Under the pieces are notes generated by a model. It made no database searches, was not told where the DNA came from, and saw only the letters and a list, made by a program, of their open reading frames with translations. From positions 310,001-374,000 of the forward strand of contig OZ251252.1 of the NCBI GenBank assembly GCA_965240325.2: a stretch of DNA of 64,000 bases, written 5' to 3'. The stretch is from Rebecca billardiae RCC1528. Its lineage: Eukaryota; Haptophyta. Every line of letters starts with the position of its first letter. Position 1 is the stretch's first letter. Positions 54,201 to 63,655 of the stretch are shown piece by piece. A program made the translations under genes and the position numbers.

Positions 54201-54832
54201 CGCGCGCATGCCCGCGTCGGCCGCCTCGCGGCCGTGGCCACGGGCGCTGCCCGCGCGGGCCGCGGGGCGGCGCGGTGTGGGCGCGGCCGAGGTGCGCTCA
54301 CCGCCACTGCCTGCCGCGCGCGCCGCGCCGCCCCTCGCCCCCCTGCGCTTCGTGTTTTTTTGGGATTTATTTTTTGGATTTATTCTTGGCAATTCAGATT
54401 CTCTCCGCGGTGGCGCCCGCGCTCGCGGCCGCCGCGTCTGGGGGCGCGTTGGGCACCGCGCCAGCTGCCGAGCTCGAGGTGCGCCGCTGCGCCCGCGGAG
54501 GCGCGTGTGCGCGCCAGGCGGCTGCCCCTGCGCGCGCGGCCGCGTGCGCCACGGAGCCCGCCGCCGCGCCGCCGCCGCCACGCCCGCGCCCACGCCGTGC
54601 CCCCCGCGCCGCCCCCCCCCCCTCCCCCCGCCCGCAGGCGCTCCGTCGCCTGCTCCTGGCCGTGGGCACGCTCGCGCACTCGGCGCAGGGGGCCGGTTTC
54701 GTCAGGCAGCTCGTAACGGACCTCGGGATCTCCGAGAGCATCGCGCAGCTCGCGGCGCCGGGCGCGGCGCCGGGCTCGGCCGCCGCGGCGCTGGGCGCGT
54801 GCGCGGCGCAGCTCAAGCAGCTGCTGGGCTGA
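51260..54832 (+). CDS. PLAA: PLAA / Doa1 (Ufd3) orthologue: WD40-PFU-PUL
   Basis: Six exons (51260-51639, 51768-52365, 52569-53873, 54052-54117, 54398-54478, 54638-54832) give 874 residues with consistent phases. Residues 1 to about 310 are a seven-blade WD40 propeller (LRGHEQDVRSVAASPAGDVV, VSGSNDKHVIVWDG, VSGSWDKTVRVW restored across intron 1). The PFU domain follows at about 340-440 (GQYKIVRSAAGTPTIYTWSV, YDFVFDVDIAEGQPPLPLAY, NRTDDPWTVAQAFLHEHDLP, QTASFIIQNA). Two F-T-x-G-x-x-Y segments (NVDPFTAGGAYV, NADPFTAAGAYV) follow. The C-terminal PUL armadillo-like domain begins near ALPKPDTV and ends FVRQLVTDLG ... LKQLLG. PLAA binds ubiquitin by its propeller and PFU and Cdc48/p97 by PUL, acting in protein degradation and endosomal sorting. 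Confidence 0.92.
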
Positions 54833-55703
54833 GACGGGGGCTGGAGGGTCCTGCTAGGGCCTGGCCAGGGGGCCCGGACTCGGAGGCAGGCGTGCGCGGG
54901 CCGCGCGCGCCGCCGCCGCCTGCTCGTGGCGACCGCGCCTGGTCGGCGGATTGTCGCTCGACGCCGGTGTGAGCTAGGCAGCGGGAAGGGGGCGCGCGCC
55001 GACGAGGCGGCCGCGGGCATGCACTGATGCAGACAGCGCGCGCGCGGCGACGGTCGTACGATCAGATAAGCTGCGCTATATGATATGATGTCGTATATGC
55101 TGTAGTCACAGCGCGTACCGCATGATGATGCGGCGCCTACTAAGTCGTACTACTACTAGCAGAGCGGCGCGCCAGGAATGAGGACCTGAGTGAATGAGGA
55201 AACTAGGAAAGGATGACGTCCGAGCAAAGGTCATATATATATCCATATAAGTGCTCCGGAAGGCGCTCGGCCGCGGCGGCATCTGCCGTCGCCGCCGCGT
55301 GCCCCAGGCCGAGGCGGTGCTCCATCCCGGCCCCGCTCCCGTAGGGGGGCAGGGCTGCGGGTGGCGCACTGTCTGACCTGGACGGAAGGCGCGGACGCAT
55401 TGAGTATTGACTATGTGTCTGTTTAGTACAGACTGAGATCCTCACTACTCCTAAATACGTCATTGATCCGCCCGGCGTCGCGTTCTGACCTCGCGGTCCG
55501 AGCCACATACAGAGTCAGAGTCACAGACTGAACCGTGAACGGCCAGCGTCCGCGGTCCGGCGGCGGCTGTGAGGCTCCCGCCGGAGGCCGTCGTGGCGTC
55601 GGCACTCCGCGGGGCTGCCCGCGCGGCGGGTGGGAGGTCGCTTGCGAATGGCATCTGCCCGATCCGGCGGCACCCTGCTGACACTCCCTGGTGCAACCCG
55701 CCG
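54833..55703. other. Intergenic region between convergent genes
   Basis: An 871-base interval with mixed composition. A TATATATATCCATATA patch lies at about 55231-55250. No gene or repeat recognised. Confidence 0.45.
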
Positions 55704-56699
55704 TCAGTCCAGCACCGCCAGCAGCACGTCCATGGGCCAGGTGGTCTCCGGCTCCCCGTGCTGCGCCGGCTTGATGAGCTCGGCGGCGCCGCCGCGCGGC
55801 GAGGCGAGCCCGGCTGGCGCCAACCAGTCGAGCGGCCCGAGCATCTCGTGCACGGCGGCGAGGAAGCCAGCGACGAAGCACGACGTGTCAACCGCTGCGG
55901 CGGCGGCCGCCGTGGCGGCCGCGCTGGGCGGCGCCTCGCCGACGTCTGCGCCGCCCGCGGCCGGCGGCGCGAGCCCGGCCGGCACCGCCCCTGCCGTCGC
56001 GGTCCGGTCGGCCGCGCCGCGGCCAGGGCCCTCGTCCGGCGCCGGCGCGTGGTGTTCAAGGTTGGCATTGTCGGGGTCTGTCCACGCGGCGGGCTGCGCC
56101 GACCAGAACGACGACGGCGGCGCCTCAGCCCGCAGCTCGCCGTCCGGCATGTTGACGACCGGCGGCGCGTGCAGCGGCGACGCGATCGGGAGCGCGGGCT
56201 GCGGGGGCGACGAGACGGGGGCGGCGGCGGGCGCCCATGCGCCGAAGGCGGGCATGGGCGTGGCCAGCGCCGGCGGGAGCGCGACCACGCGCGTCATGGG
56301 CTGGGCGTGCGCCACCACCGGCGCTGCGCCGGCGGCGGCGAGTGGAGGCGCGCTGCCAGTGCCATCGGACGCGCCGCCGTCGTCGTCGTCGTCGTCGAGC
56401 GCCATGTGCGGGCGGTAGCGCCTGTTCTGGAACCAGATCTGCACCTGCCGTGGCGTCGTGTCCAGGTATAGGGCGAGGTACTCGCGCTGAGCCCTGTTCG
56501 GGTACGGGTGCTCCTTGTAGACGTGCTGCAGAAGCCACCGTTGTGCGCGCGTAGCGCGCCACCGCGGCGGCGACGGCGGCGGCGCAGAGGAGGGCGGCGA
56601 GCCTGCCGAGCGCGCCGGCTGGCCTCGATGCGCTTGGAGCTCCGGAGCCGTCGGAATGGCCTGCAAGAGCGTCGTGGCGGTCGTGACGGGAGGTCGCAT
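55704..56699 (-). CDS. Homeodomain protein
   Basis: A 331-residue single-exon frame from ATG 56699. The same frame stays open to ATG 56912, which would add 71 residues of different, AT-richer composition, so the shorter start is preferred. The homeodomain lies at about residues 45-98: RWRATRAQRWLLQHVYKEHP, YPNRAQREYLALYLDTTPRQ, then VQIWFQNRRYRPH. Helix 3 has the invariant Trp89, Phe90, Asn92 and Arg94, so DNA binding is expected. The three-residue TALE insertion is absent. The rest is Pro/Ala/Asp-rich and may be an activation region. Homeodomain proteins regulate transcription, in protists often life-cycle transitions; the target is unknown. Confidence 0.85.
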   Translation of the reverse strand: MRPPVTTATTLLQAIPTAPELQAHRGQPARSAGSPPSSAPPPSPPRWRATRAQRWLLQHVYKEHPYPNRAQREYLALYLDTTPRQVQIWFQNRRYRPHMALDDDDDDGGASDGTGSAPPLAAAGAAPVVAHAQPMTRVVALPPALATPMPAFGAWAPAAAPVSSPPQPALPIASPLHAPPVVNMPDGELRAEAPPSSFWSAQPAAWTDPDNANLEHHAPAPDEGPGRGAADRTATAGAVPAGLAPPAAGGADVGEAPPSAAATAAAAAAVDTSCFVAGFLAAVHEMLGPLDWLAPAGLASPRGGAAELIKPAQHGEPETTWPMDVLLAVLD

Positions 56700-57757
56700 G
56701 GCGTGCGTGCGCTCACTTGACGAGAAGGCGGAGGTGAGGGGCCGTGGGCGCACTGATGAAGGGCGCGTCGCCCGGTCGGGGAAACGCTGCGAGTAGATAG
56801 ATTCCCGTCTCGAAATCACGATCTCCGCTATCATACCCCCATTCTTGATTTGCAGGCATTGATACGCGTTGGGCGACCCCCGATCGCAGCGGTTCAGCCA
56901 TTTTTCGAACATGGAGCCTATTCATTGACGGTACAAGGCATGACGGCGAATGAATATAAGCACTGGATGCTATTCATTCAAGCAACCGCAGGTCAAAACC
57001 GAGAAGATTCGCCCAAATGCTCATTGACTAAAGTAGCCCATCGGCACATTTCAAAATTGACGGTTGAGTACAGTTTACTAAGAATAAGAGACGCACACAG
57101 CTCAGGCAGGCGAGATTGACGCCCGCCAACTGTCACCGCCCATGAAGCCGTCGCCGATGGTAGCGCCGCCGGAAAGTTTGGTTGTCTTTATATTCATTGA
57201 TCAGGCGGGAGTCTCAAACGGACTTAACAGAGATGCCGATATGTTCGCCGGTCGGACTGATTAATATGGGTTGGCGCTGCGCGTCAACTTGGGCTGGAAA
57301 CCTGTTTCTGAAACGCACGATGGCACGCCGGGCCGGTGGCCCGAGCTCGGAATTCCGACGCTGCCAACGGCGCCACAGGGGCGCAGCGGCGGGGCTGACG
57401 ACGCGCGCGCGTGTGCACGTCTGACCACGCGCTGCAATGACTGGCCCGTCTGCAGCACCACGCCCCGCGCTGTGAGTGAGAGTGTGGCCCGCGCCCAAGC
57501 GAGAACGCGGGCCCCGCGGGCGGCACTCTGCACTCTGAGCCTGACGCTTGTCCGCGATGCTGCCACGTCGTTAAATATATATCATCATCATAGCGCTAGC
57601 TAGGTATATACTACCGCATCAGCAGCACAAAGCACGCGCGCGCAGCGCATCATCTGCTGAGGCTTCGCTGGCGGCGGCCGCGCGCCAGACCGGCGCGGCG
57701 GTGTGCGGAAGAGACGGCGGAGTAGTGATGTCTGATGACGAGTACAGCCGGCGGTCA
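56700..57757. other. Intergenic region with lower GC
   Basis: Upstream DNA of the homeodomain gene followed by the 3' flank of the LPA1-like gene. The section about 56760-57260 is clearly AT-richer than genes nearby. A short frame at 56850-57119 has no recognised domain. A TTAAATATATATCATCATCA patch lies at about 57571-57590. Confidence 0.4.
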
Positions 57758-59530
57758 TCAGCGCTGGCGGCCGAGCGCCATGCAGCCGCGCGCGTCGCAG
57801 CGCAGGCAGGCCGTCGCGCTCACGCCGTGCGTGAACGGTATCGTCCGGTGCGAGACCAGCCGCCAGCGCACCGCCGGCGGCGGCTCCGACTCCGAGTCTG
57901 ACGCCGGCGCTGCCGAGCCCGCGGCGGCGGCGGCATCCGCGGCCGCGCGCGCCGGCGGCGGCTCGGCCACCCAGCGCTGCGTGGCGAGGAGCGTCGTCAT
58001 CGCGCCCGCGGGCGCGGTGCCCGGCGCGGGCTTGGCCGGGTACTCGTAGCAGCTCGTCACGCCCTCAATCAGCATGGCCGCCGCGCCCTCGCCTTGCTCA
58101 GCCAGCATGGCCGCCGCCGGCGCACCCGGCTCATTGCCGCCACCGGCAGCGGCGCCGGCCGCGCGCGCGCCCGCGCCCGCCGCCTGCCGCCGCTCAAGGA
58201 CGACGGCGTCGGTGCCGCCGATGCGCAGCCCGACGGTGGCGCCGTCGGCGAGCACGGCGTCCCAGCCGTCCAGCCGCCCGCCGCCGTCCGGCACGTCCAC
58301 GCCCGCCGCGAGCCGCACGCTCTCAGCCGCCCACAGCGCCGCGAGCGCGCGCTCGTCTGCCGACGCGAGCGCGGCGTAAAACTGCGCCTGTGCTTCGGCG
58401 AGCGAGCGCTCGAGGGCGTCGGCGGGCGGCGCGCCCCGCGGCGTGGTGCGCTGCGCCCACGCCTCCGCCGGCGGCAGCGGCTCCGCCGGGCCGTACTGGC
58501 TGCCCAGAAGCTCGTCCAGCGCCAGGCTGCGTAGCCCCGGCGCCGAACCGACGGAGCGACCGCGCCGGCTTAGGGCGACCCACGCGCCGCGCTCGCCCAG
58601 CTCGCGCAGCGCGGCGTCGGCGTCGGCGTCGTCGGCGGCGGCGTCCGCGGCGGGGGCGGCGGCGGTGGCGCCCGGCGGCTCCGCACCCGCCTCGCCCGCC
58701 GCGAGCCCGCCCAGCGTGCGCAAAAACCGTCGCCACTGCCGCGGCGCTGCCGCGATGCCGAGCCACGGCGCGCCGCGCGCCCAGTCCGCGCCGTCCAAAA
58801 GTCCGGCCGCCGGGTCGGCGCTCCCGGACTGGGCGCCGCCCGCCGCGCCGACGGGCACGGCGACGAGCACGACGCCCGCGTCCGCCAGCCGCGTGCGGTA
58901 CGCGCGCGCGCGGTCCACCGCCTCGCGCACCAGCGCGGCGGAGCCGATGAGCAAAACAGCGCCGCGGCGCTCGGCGCGCAACCCGCCGATCGGAACGGTC
59001 CGGCGCACGATGCCGTCGTCGAGGCGGACGGGGAGGTCGCGCAGCTGGTACTCGCGCTCGAGCCGGACGAGCTGCGCCGTGCGCCGCCCGCGCTCCCGCG
59101 CGAACAGCGCCGCCGAGCCCAGCGCGCCCGCGCCGCACGCCGCGCGGCCGGCCGCCGCCTGCAGCGGCCCCGTGAGTAACGTGGGTACGTCGTCGGCGAG
59201 CGCGGGCGCGAGCGCGAGGGCGAGGGCGAGGAGCGCCCACAGCAGGATGCGCAGCGGCTCGGACTGGTTCGTGTTCTCGTACTGCAGCAGCACGTCGCGC
59301 CGGAACGAGCGCCCGGACAGCACGTCCAGCTGAGAGCGCGTCACGTCAAACCCGTCGTCGTCGTCCGCGCCGCCGGCCGCGCGCGCCGCGGCGCGCGGCG
59401 CGGAGGCGGCGGGGCGCGCGAGCCAAAGGGGGCGAGGGAGGGCCGTGCGCGCGCGCGCCGGCGTGCGCGCGCCGAGCGACGGCGCGAGCGCCACGACCAG
59501 CGCGCCGACGCACGCGATCAGCGCGGGCAT
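57758..59530 (-). CDS. LPA1-like plastid protein (photosystem II assembly)
   Basis: A 590-residue single-exon protein from ATG 59530. The N-terminus (MPALIACVGALVVALAPSLG) is a signal peptide followed by an Arg/Ala/Pro-rich transit-like stretch, as in secondary plastids. Next come FRRDVLLQYENTNQSEPLRI, a membrane segment (LLWALLALALALAPALA), and a second hydrophobic stretch. A block QLVRLEREYQLRDLPVRLDD is followed by RRGAVLLIGSAALVREAVDR and ARAYRTRLADAGVVLVAVPV, which resembles the C-terminal part of LOW PSII ACCUMULATION 1. A helical segment EAQAQFYAALASADERALAA may be a small SnoaL-like domain. LPA1 helps assemble the D1 protein. The tetratricopeptide N-terminus of plant LPA1 is absent. 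Its upstream sequence is one arm of the inverted duplication. Confidence 0.6.
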   Translation of the reverse strand: MPALIACVGALVVALAPSLGARTPARARTALPRPLWLARPAASAPRAAARAAGGADDDDGFDVTRSQLDVLSGRSFRRDVLLQYENTNQSEPLRILLWALLALALALAPALADDVPTLLTGPLQAAAGRAACGAGALGSAALFARERGRRTAQLVRLEREYQLRDLPVRLDDGIVRRTVPIGGLRAERRGAVLLIGSAALVREAVDRARAYRTRLADAGVVLVAVPVGAAGGAQSGSADPAAGLLDGADWARGAPWLGIAAAPRQWRRFLRTLGGLAAGEAGAEPPGATAAAPAADAAADDADADAALRELGERGAWVALSRRGRSVGSAPGLRSLALDELLGSQYGPAEPLPPAEAWAQRTTPRGAPPADALERSLAEAQAQFYAALASADERALAALWAAESVRLAAGVDVPDGGGRLDGWDAVLADGATVGLRIGGTDAVVLERRQAAGAGARAAGAAAGGGNEPGAPAAAMLAEQGEGAAAMLIEGVTSCYEYPAKPAPGTAPAGAMTTLLATQRWVAEPPPARAAADAAAAAGSAAPASDSESEPPPAVRWRLVSHRTIPFTHGVSATACLRCDARGCMALGRQR

Positions 59531-59591
59531 GACGTCGCGGCGGCTGATTGCGCGCGAGGCGACCGCCGCGCGTCGAAGCAACGCGACTTCG

Positions 59592-60136
59592 CAGTCCGGG
59601 TCAAGTGCACGCTTCGCGAGATCTGAGCCTCGCGATGGCGTCGGCCGGGATGCGGCCCCGCAGCCGACGCCCCTCGGCGGAGGGGGCGCGGCGCCGCGGC
59701 GCGAGCGAGGAGGCGGCGACGAGGTGCGCGCCTGCACGCACCGGTCGTGTGTGGCCCTGCTCCGCGCCTCCGCGGCCAAGCAGCTGCACTCCCTCGCCCG
59801 CCCGCCCGCTCGCGCGTGTGGCGTGCGCGCGCGGGGCGGCCGCGCACCCTCGCGGGGTCGCGCGCGCGTGGCACGGCCGAGGGCGGCCAGGCGGGCGCCG
59901 CGCGCGGGGGGCGTGCGTATGACCCCAAAAGCCATCGCGCGCGCCCGGGCCACCGAGCCGGATACGGCCGCGTTGCGATTTCCGCAACCGCCAGACACGC
60001 GCGTGCTCAGAACGGCGCCCCCGGCCCCGCGCGCGCGCGCGACGCGCGCGCAGGGCGAGGGAGCGCCGCAGGGGCTGTTTCTGGCGCGGGCAAAGAGGGG
60101 CAGGTATAGCTGACTGCCACCATCTCTTCTGACCTG
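59592..60136. repeat. Left arm of a 545-bp inverted duplication (upstream of the LPA1-like gene)
   Basis: Begins CAGTCCGGGTCAAGTGCACG, 62 bases upstream of the LPA1-like ATG, and ends CACCATCTCTTCTGACCTG. It is the reverse complement of 63058-63604 with only a handful of differences (for example AGGTATAGC against AGGTACAGC and a few bases in a CG-rich run). Confidence 0.92.
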
Positions 60137-60696
60137 GCGGTGACGGTGGCAGGCTCGGCAGCGAGCTCGGCGGTCGGGTCGGCGGCTGTGCTGATGGCGG
60201 CGATGATGGTAGAGGGCTTGGTGGCGGAGATGTAGGCAGTGACGGTTGCGGGCTCGGCGGCGGGCTTGGTGGCGGCGACGTAGGCGGTGACAGTGGCGGG
60301 CTCGGCGACGGGCTCGGTAGCGGCGACGGTATGCAGCTGACCCGCCACCCACGGCCCGCGGCCGACGGGCCGCTTGCGGCTTGGCGGATGGCCAGAGAAG
60401 CAGACGGCCGGGCAGTCTGGGCGGCAGCGAGGGTGGTGGGGATGGACGCGGGCTCGGTGGCGGAAGCGGCAGAGGCGGGCTTGATCAGCGGGCTCGCGCG
60501 GCGGCCAGCATGGCTGGTTCGGCGCTGGCGATGGCGGTGGGAAGAGTCTGAAGGTCAAAGCCTCCTGGCCGGAGTAGCTCCGCGGGACTCCCTGCGTCAC
60601 CACGGGAGGGCTGAGTTCGTGAGGGAGATCGATCGGCGTCATCACCAGGCGGTCGATCTGGTAGATCGAGTTCCACAGCAGGAGCTGACGCCGCAT
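60007..60696 (-). CDS. Doubtful repeat-containing frame (hypothetical)
   Basis: A 229-residue frame whose start (MRRQLLLWNSIYQIDRLVM, ATG 60696) and middle do not look like random GC-rich translation. It contains degenerate repeats ATVTAYVAATKPAAEP and ATVTAYISATKPSTII, from a minisatellite at about 60137-60330. It runs into the inverted duplication arm at its C-terminus. No signal peptide or known domain; may be non-coding. Confidence 0.2.
   Translation of the reverse strand: MRRQLLLWNSIYQIDRLVMTPIDLPHELSPPVVTQGVPRSYSGQEALTFRLFPPPSPAPNQPCWPPREPADQARLCRFRHRARVHPHHPRCRPDCPAVCFSGHPPSRKRPVGRGPWVAGQLHTVAATEPVAEPATVTAYVAATKPAAEPATVTAYISATKPSTIIAAISTAADPTAELAAEPATVTARSEEMVAVSYTCPSLPAPETAPAALPRPARASRARAGPGAPF
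60137..60330. repeat. Degenerate Gly/Cys-rich minisatellite
   Basis: Imperfect units of the form GGTGACGGTTGCGGGCTCGG, CGGCGGGCTTGGTGGCGGCG recur about four times with a period near 48 bases, immediately inside the left inverted arm. Confidence 0.6.
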
Positions 60697-60708
60697 GTTG
60701 CATATTAG

Positions 60709-63057
60709 CAGTCACGTAACGACAACCGTATAGTAGCCGTCTACTATCGCGGCTGCATCACTATCGTCGCGTCATCGTCATAATATCATTATTTTTATTC
60801 GATATCGTCTCGCGGCCCGGCAGCGGGCAGCATCCTCAGGCTCAGCTTCACAGTCGGCTGACGACTTGGCCATCAATCCTTGATAGATTGCGGTCCTTCG
60901 GCTGCGAGTGCCCGGCCAGCGCGCCCGGGGCCTGCTCCTGACGACACGCGACCTGAGACTGCCTGCCTGAGGCTCATGATGCTTATAATATTGCCGCATC
61001 CGAATGTTGGAGGCGCCCAGTGCGTGACGGCCGGTCGTTCTAGATAGATCCGCCGCACTAAGGCCGCACGGCCGGCCGCGGGGGTTCATTGCCATTGGGC
61101 CCGGCGGTGCGGGGCGGCACTGCCCGGCTGCCCACTGCTGACCCGAGGTCGCTCCGTCACGCGGCAATTTCAGGGATGCAATTCGCGCGGGCGTGGCACG
61201 GGTCTCTGCCCGCGTGGCATGCAGGATGAGGTAAGGCTGCCTGATGTGACTGACGTGGACCACTGACCAGGCCGCGGGAGCGCAGTATATCGCTGACGCA
61301 TCCCAGCAGAAACTTCAGGGGAACCCGACAATGACGGACTACTGATATGCTTCCACTGTAGCAGTGCTGCTCTACTTGCTCGTCATGAAGATCGACGACT
61401 CGTCGTGATCACTCGAGTCGTCAAGTGATAGTGATACGGACACCATATAGCCATCGCAGCACGCGCCGTTGCCGTTCGAATGCAGAATAAGTCGCACATT
61501 GTCCTGCTGACGGAGCGCATACGGTACTGAATGGCTGCTGCCGTGCAGCATGCAGTAACGTCTGGTGCAGTAATTAGCAACAGCCAGCACAGCAGGAGCT
61601 CAGATTGTGATGCTGGTACGCCGTATCATCAGCGCAGGCGCTTGTCCAAGTTGATGCCAGCGGGGCGGGTAGGACGCGGTTGACGAGTAATAGCCAGTGA
61701 CGAACTCTGCTGACGATGAGTCACGACGATGAATAGCAGGGCGGATGATGATGCTGCTGTGATCCGTACTCGTATAGGGATCTACACTTACAGCTAGCTA
61801 CTCATGACGATCGGACAACGCTGGCGGAGCACTAGCAGCCTACGGTCGCTGAGTAGTCTAAGTCAGTTCATATCAAACTCGACCAGACTGGGCAGCGACG
61901 ACCATCCCTCTCACGGACTCAGCCTTACTGAGGTGACGCAGCCATCCCGCAGAGCCCTGCTTCAGCATGTCCGGGCATCGGTGAGCCAGAGCCAAGCGGG
62001 TGGCCCGTGCGACAACATGGCAGCGTCAGCACCAACACCCAGAGCTTGGCCGCGCTGTGTCACCGCAAAGCTCTGACCGAGAGCGACAGTGACGCGGCGA
62101 TCCCGCCGCCGCGCCGCCGCCTCAGCCGTCTCACAGCCCGTCTTCGTCGGGCCGCCGAACCGTCCACCGAGCCAGCCACCGGTCTCCACCATCACTGAGC
62201 CACCGCCCGCAGCAGTCTACGTCCCGGCCAAGGCGCAGGCATCGGCCCGGCGTTTGAGCCTGCCAGCACGCCGGCCAGCGCTCTGATGCCGCGCGTCCTC
62301 GATACTGGTTGCCGAGCTGTCGCGCTGCCGTGCCCGGCAAGACACGTGGATCCGCTGCCGAGCATTCACCAGCCTCCGAACCCGCGCACGCCTCCGACCG
62401 GGGCATGCATGCACCGTCGATCTACCCAGCCGGAAGCAGCTCGACAGCCCCGCTGTGTGGCGCGCCTGCCGGTACGTCCGCTGCCTGCTCGAGGGCGAGC
62501 GCGCACCGCCTCGCCTGTCGACCACGACAGCACGCCTCGCGTGCACACTCTGACGGCGAGGCCCGGGATCCGGGCGGGCGATGGCACTACCCACGCCTCC
62601 GCCAAGTCTCGGCCTGGCCGAGGGGCGCAACACTGGCCGAGCCCTTGGCCCGGCGCGCCGCCGCCATCCTGTGCTGACAAGCCCAAGCCGTGCGCGGCAG
62701 GCATGCACGTGAGAGCGGCGATGGGCGGCGTTGCGCGGCGCCAGGAGGGCCAGGGGCATGTCAGACTCGACTCCGCCGCGTCGCGCGCGGCCAAGCGCGC
62801 GCTCTGCACCAGGGACGCGCGACGCGAGGCGGGCGCTGCGCACGCACGCGGCCATCCCGACCAGCGTCAAACGGGCGGCGCCAGCGGAGGGAGGTGGTGT
62901 CGTCAGACGAGAGCACCTCCCTCCGAACGAGAGCGCCTCCCAGTGGGAGGGACGTGCTCACGAGTACGAGTTCGGCTGTGCGCACTCTGTTCGCGCCGGC
63001 CGGCGGCGCACGGACAGACACACAGATCACGTCGGCTGGCAGCCAGCCGCTCTCTGA
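60709..63057. other. Spacer of the inverted duplication, no gene recognised
   Basis: About 2.3 kb of lower-GC, mixed-composition DNA. Short frames (for example 61372-61590 minus) lack convincing domains. No tRNA, rRNA or snRNA was recognised by eye. Confidence 0.45.
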
Positions 63058-63604
63058 CCAGGTCAGAAGAGATGGTGGCAGTCAGCTGTACCTGCCCCTC
63101 TTTGCCCGCGCCAGAAACAGCCCCTGCGGCGCTCCCTCGCCCTGCGCGCGCGTCGCGCGCGCACGCGGGGCCGCGGGGCGCCGTTCTGAGCACGCGCGTG
63201 TCTGGCGGTTGCGGAAATCGCAACGCGGCCGTATCCGGCTCGGTGGCCCGGGCGCGCGCGATGGCTTTTGGGGTCATACGCACGCCCCCCGCGCGCGGCG
63301 CCCGCCTGGCCGCCCTCGGCCGTGCCACGCGCGCGCGACCCCGCGAGGGTGCGCGGCCGCCCCGCGCGCGCACGCCACACGCGCGAGCGGGCGGGCGGGC
63401 GAGGGAGTGCAGCTGCTTGGCCGCGGAGGCGCGGAGCAGGGCCACACACGACCGGTGCGTGCAGGCGCGCACCTCGTCGCCGCCTCCTCGCTCGCGCCGC
63501 GGCGCCGCGCCCCCTCCGCCGAGGGGCGTCGGCTGCGGGGCCGCATCCCGGCCGACGCCATCGCGAGGCTCAGATCTCGCGAAGCGTGCACTTGACCCGG
63601 ACTG
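63058..63604. repeat. Right arm of the 545-bp inverted duplication (upstream of the PAN-domain gene)
   Basis: Begins CAGGTCAGAAGAGATGGTGG and ends GTGCACTTGACCCGGACTG, 51 bases upstream of the ATG at 63656. It thus sits relative to the PAN-domain gene almost exactly as the left arm sits relative to the LPA1-like gene. Confidence 0.92.
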
Positions 63605-63655
63605 TCGCGAGCGGCGCCCAGCGGCGAGCGGCCCTTCTCGCGGCGCCCGGTCAGG

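Noticed and set aside
55704-56912. Longer homeodomain protein starting at 56912
   Set aside because: Added residues have different base composition and no similarity; kept as an alternative start in the entry.
57182-57603. Plus-strand frames near 57200-57600
   Set aside because: Overlapping frames on both strands with no domain or splice support.
59592-59597. CAGTCC at the inverted arm as the same terminus as the composite element
   Set aside because: Similarity stops after six bases; the other arm end does not match.
61372-61590. Bulb-type lectin-like small protein on the minus strand
   Set aside because: Only a short N-G-N-G-type phrase resembles the family; no repeated Q-x-D-x-N motif.
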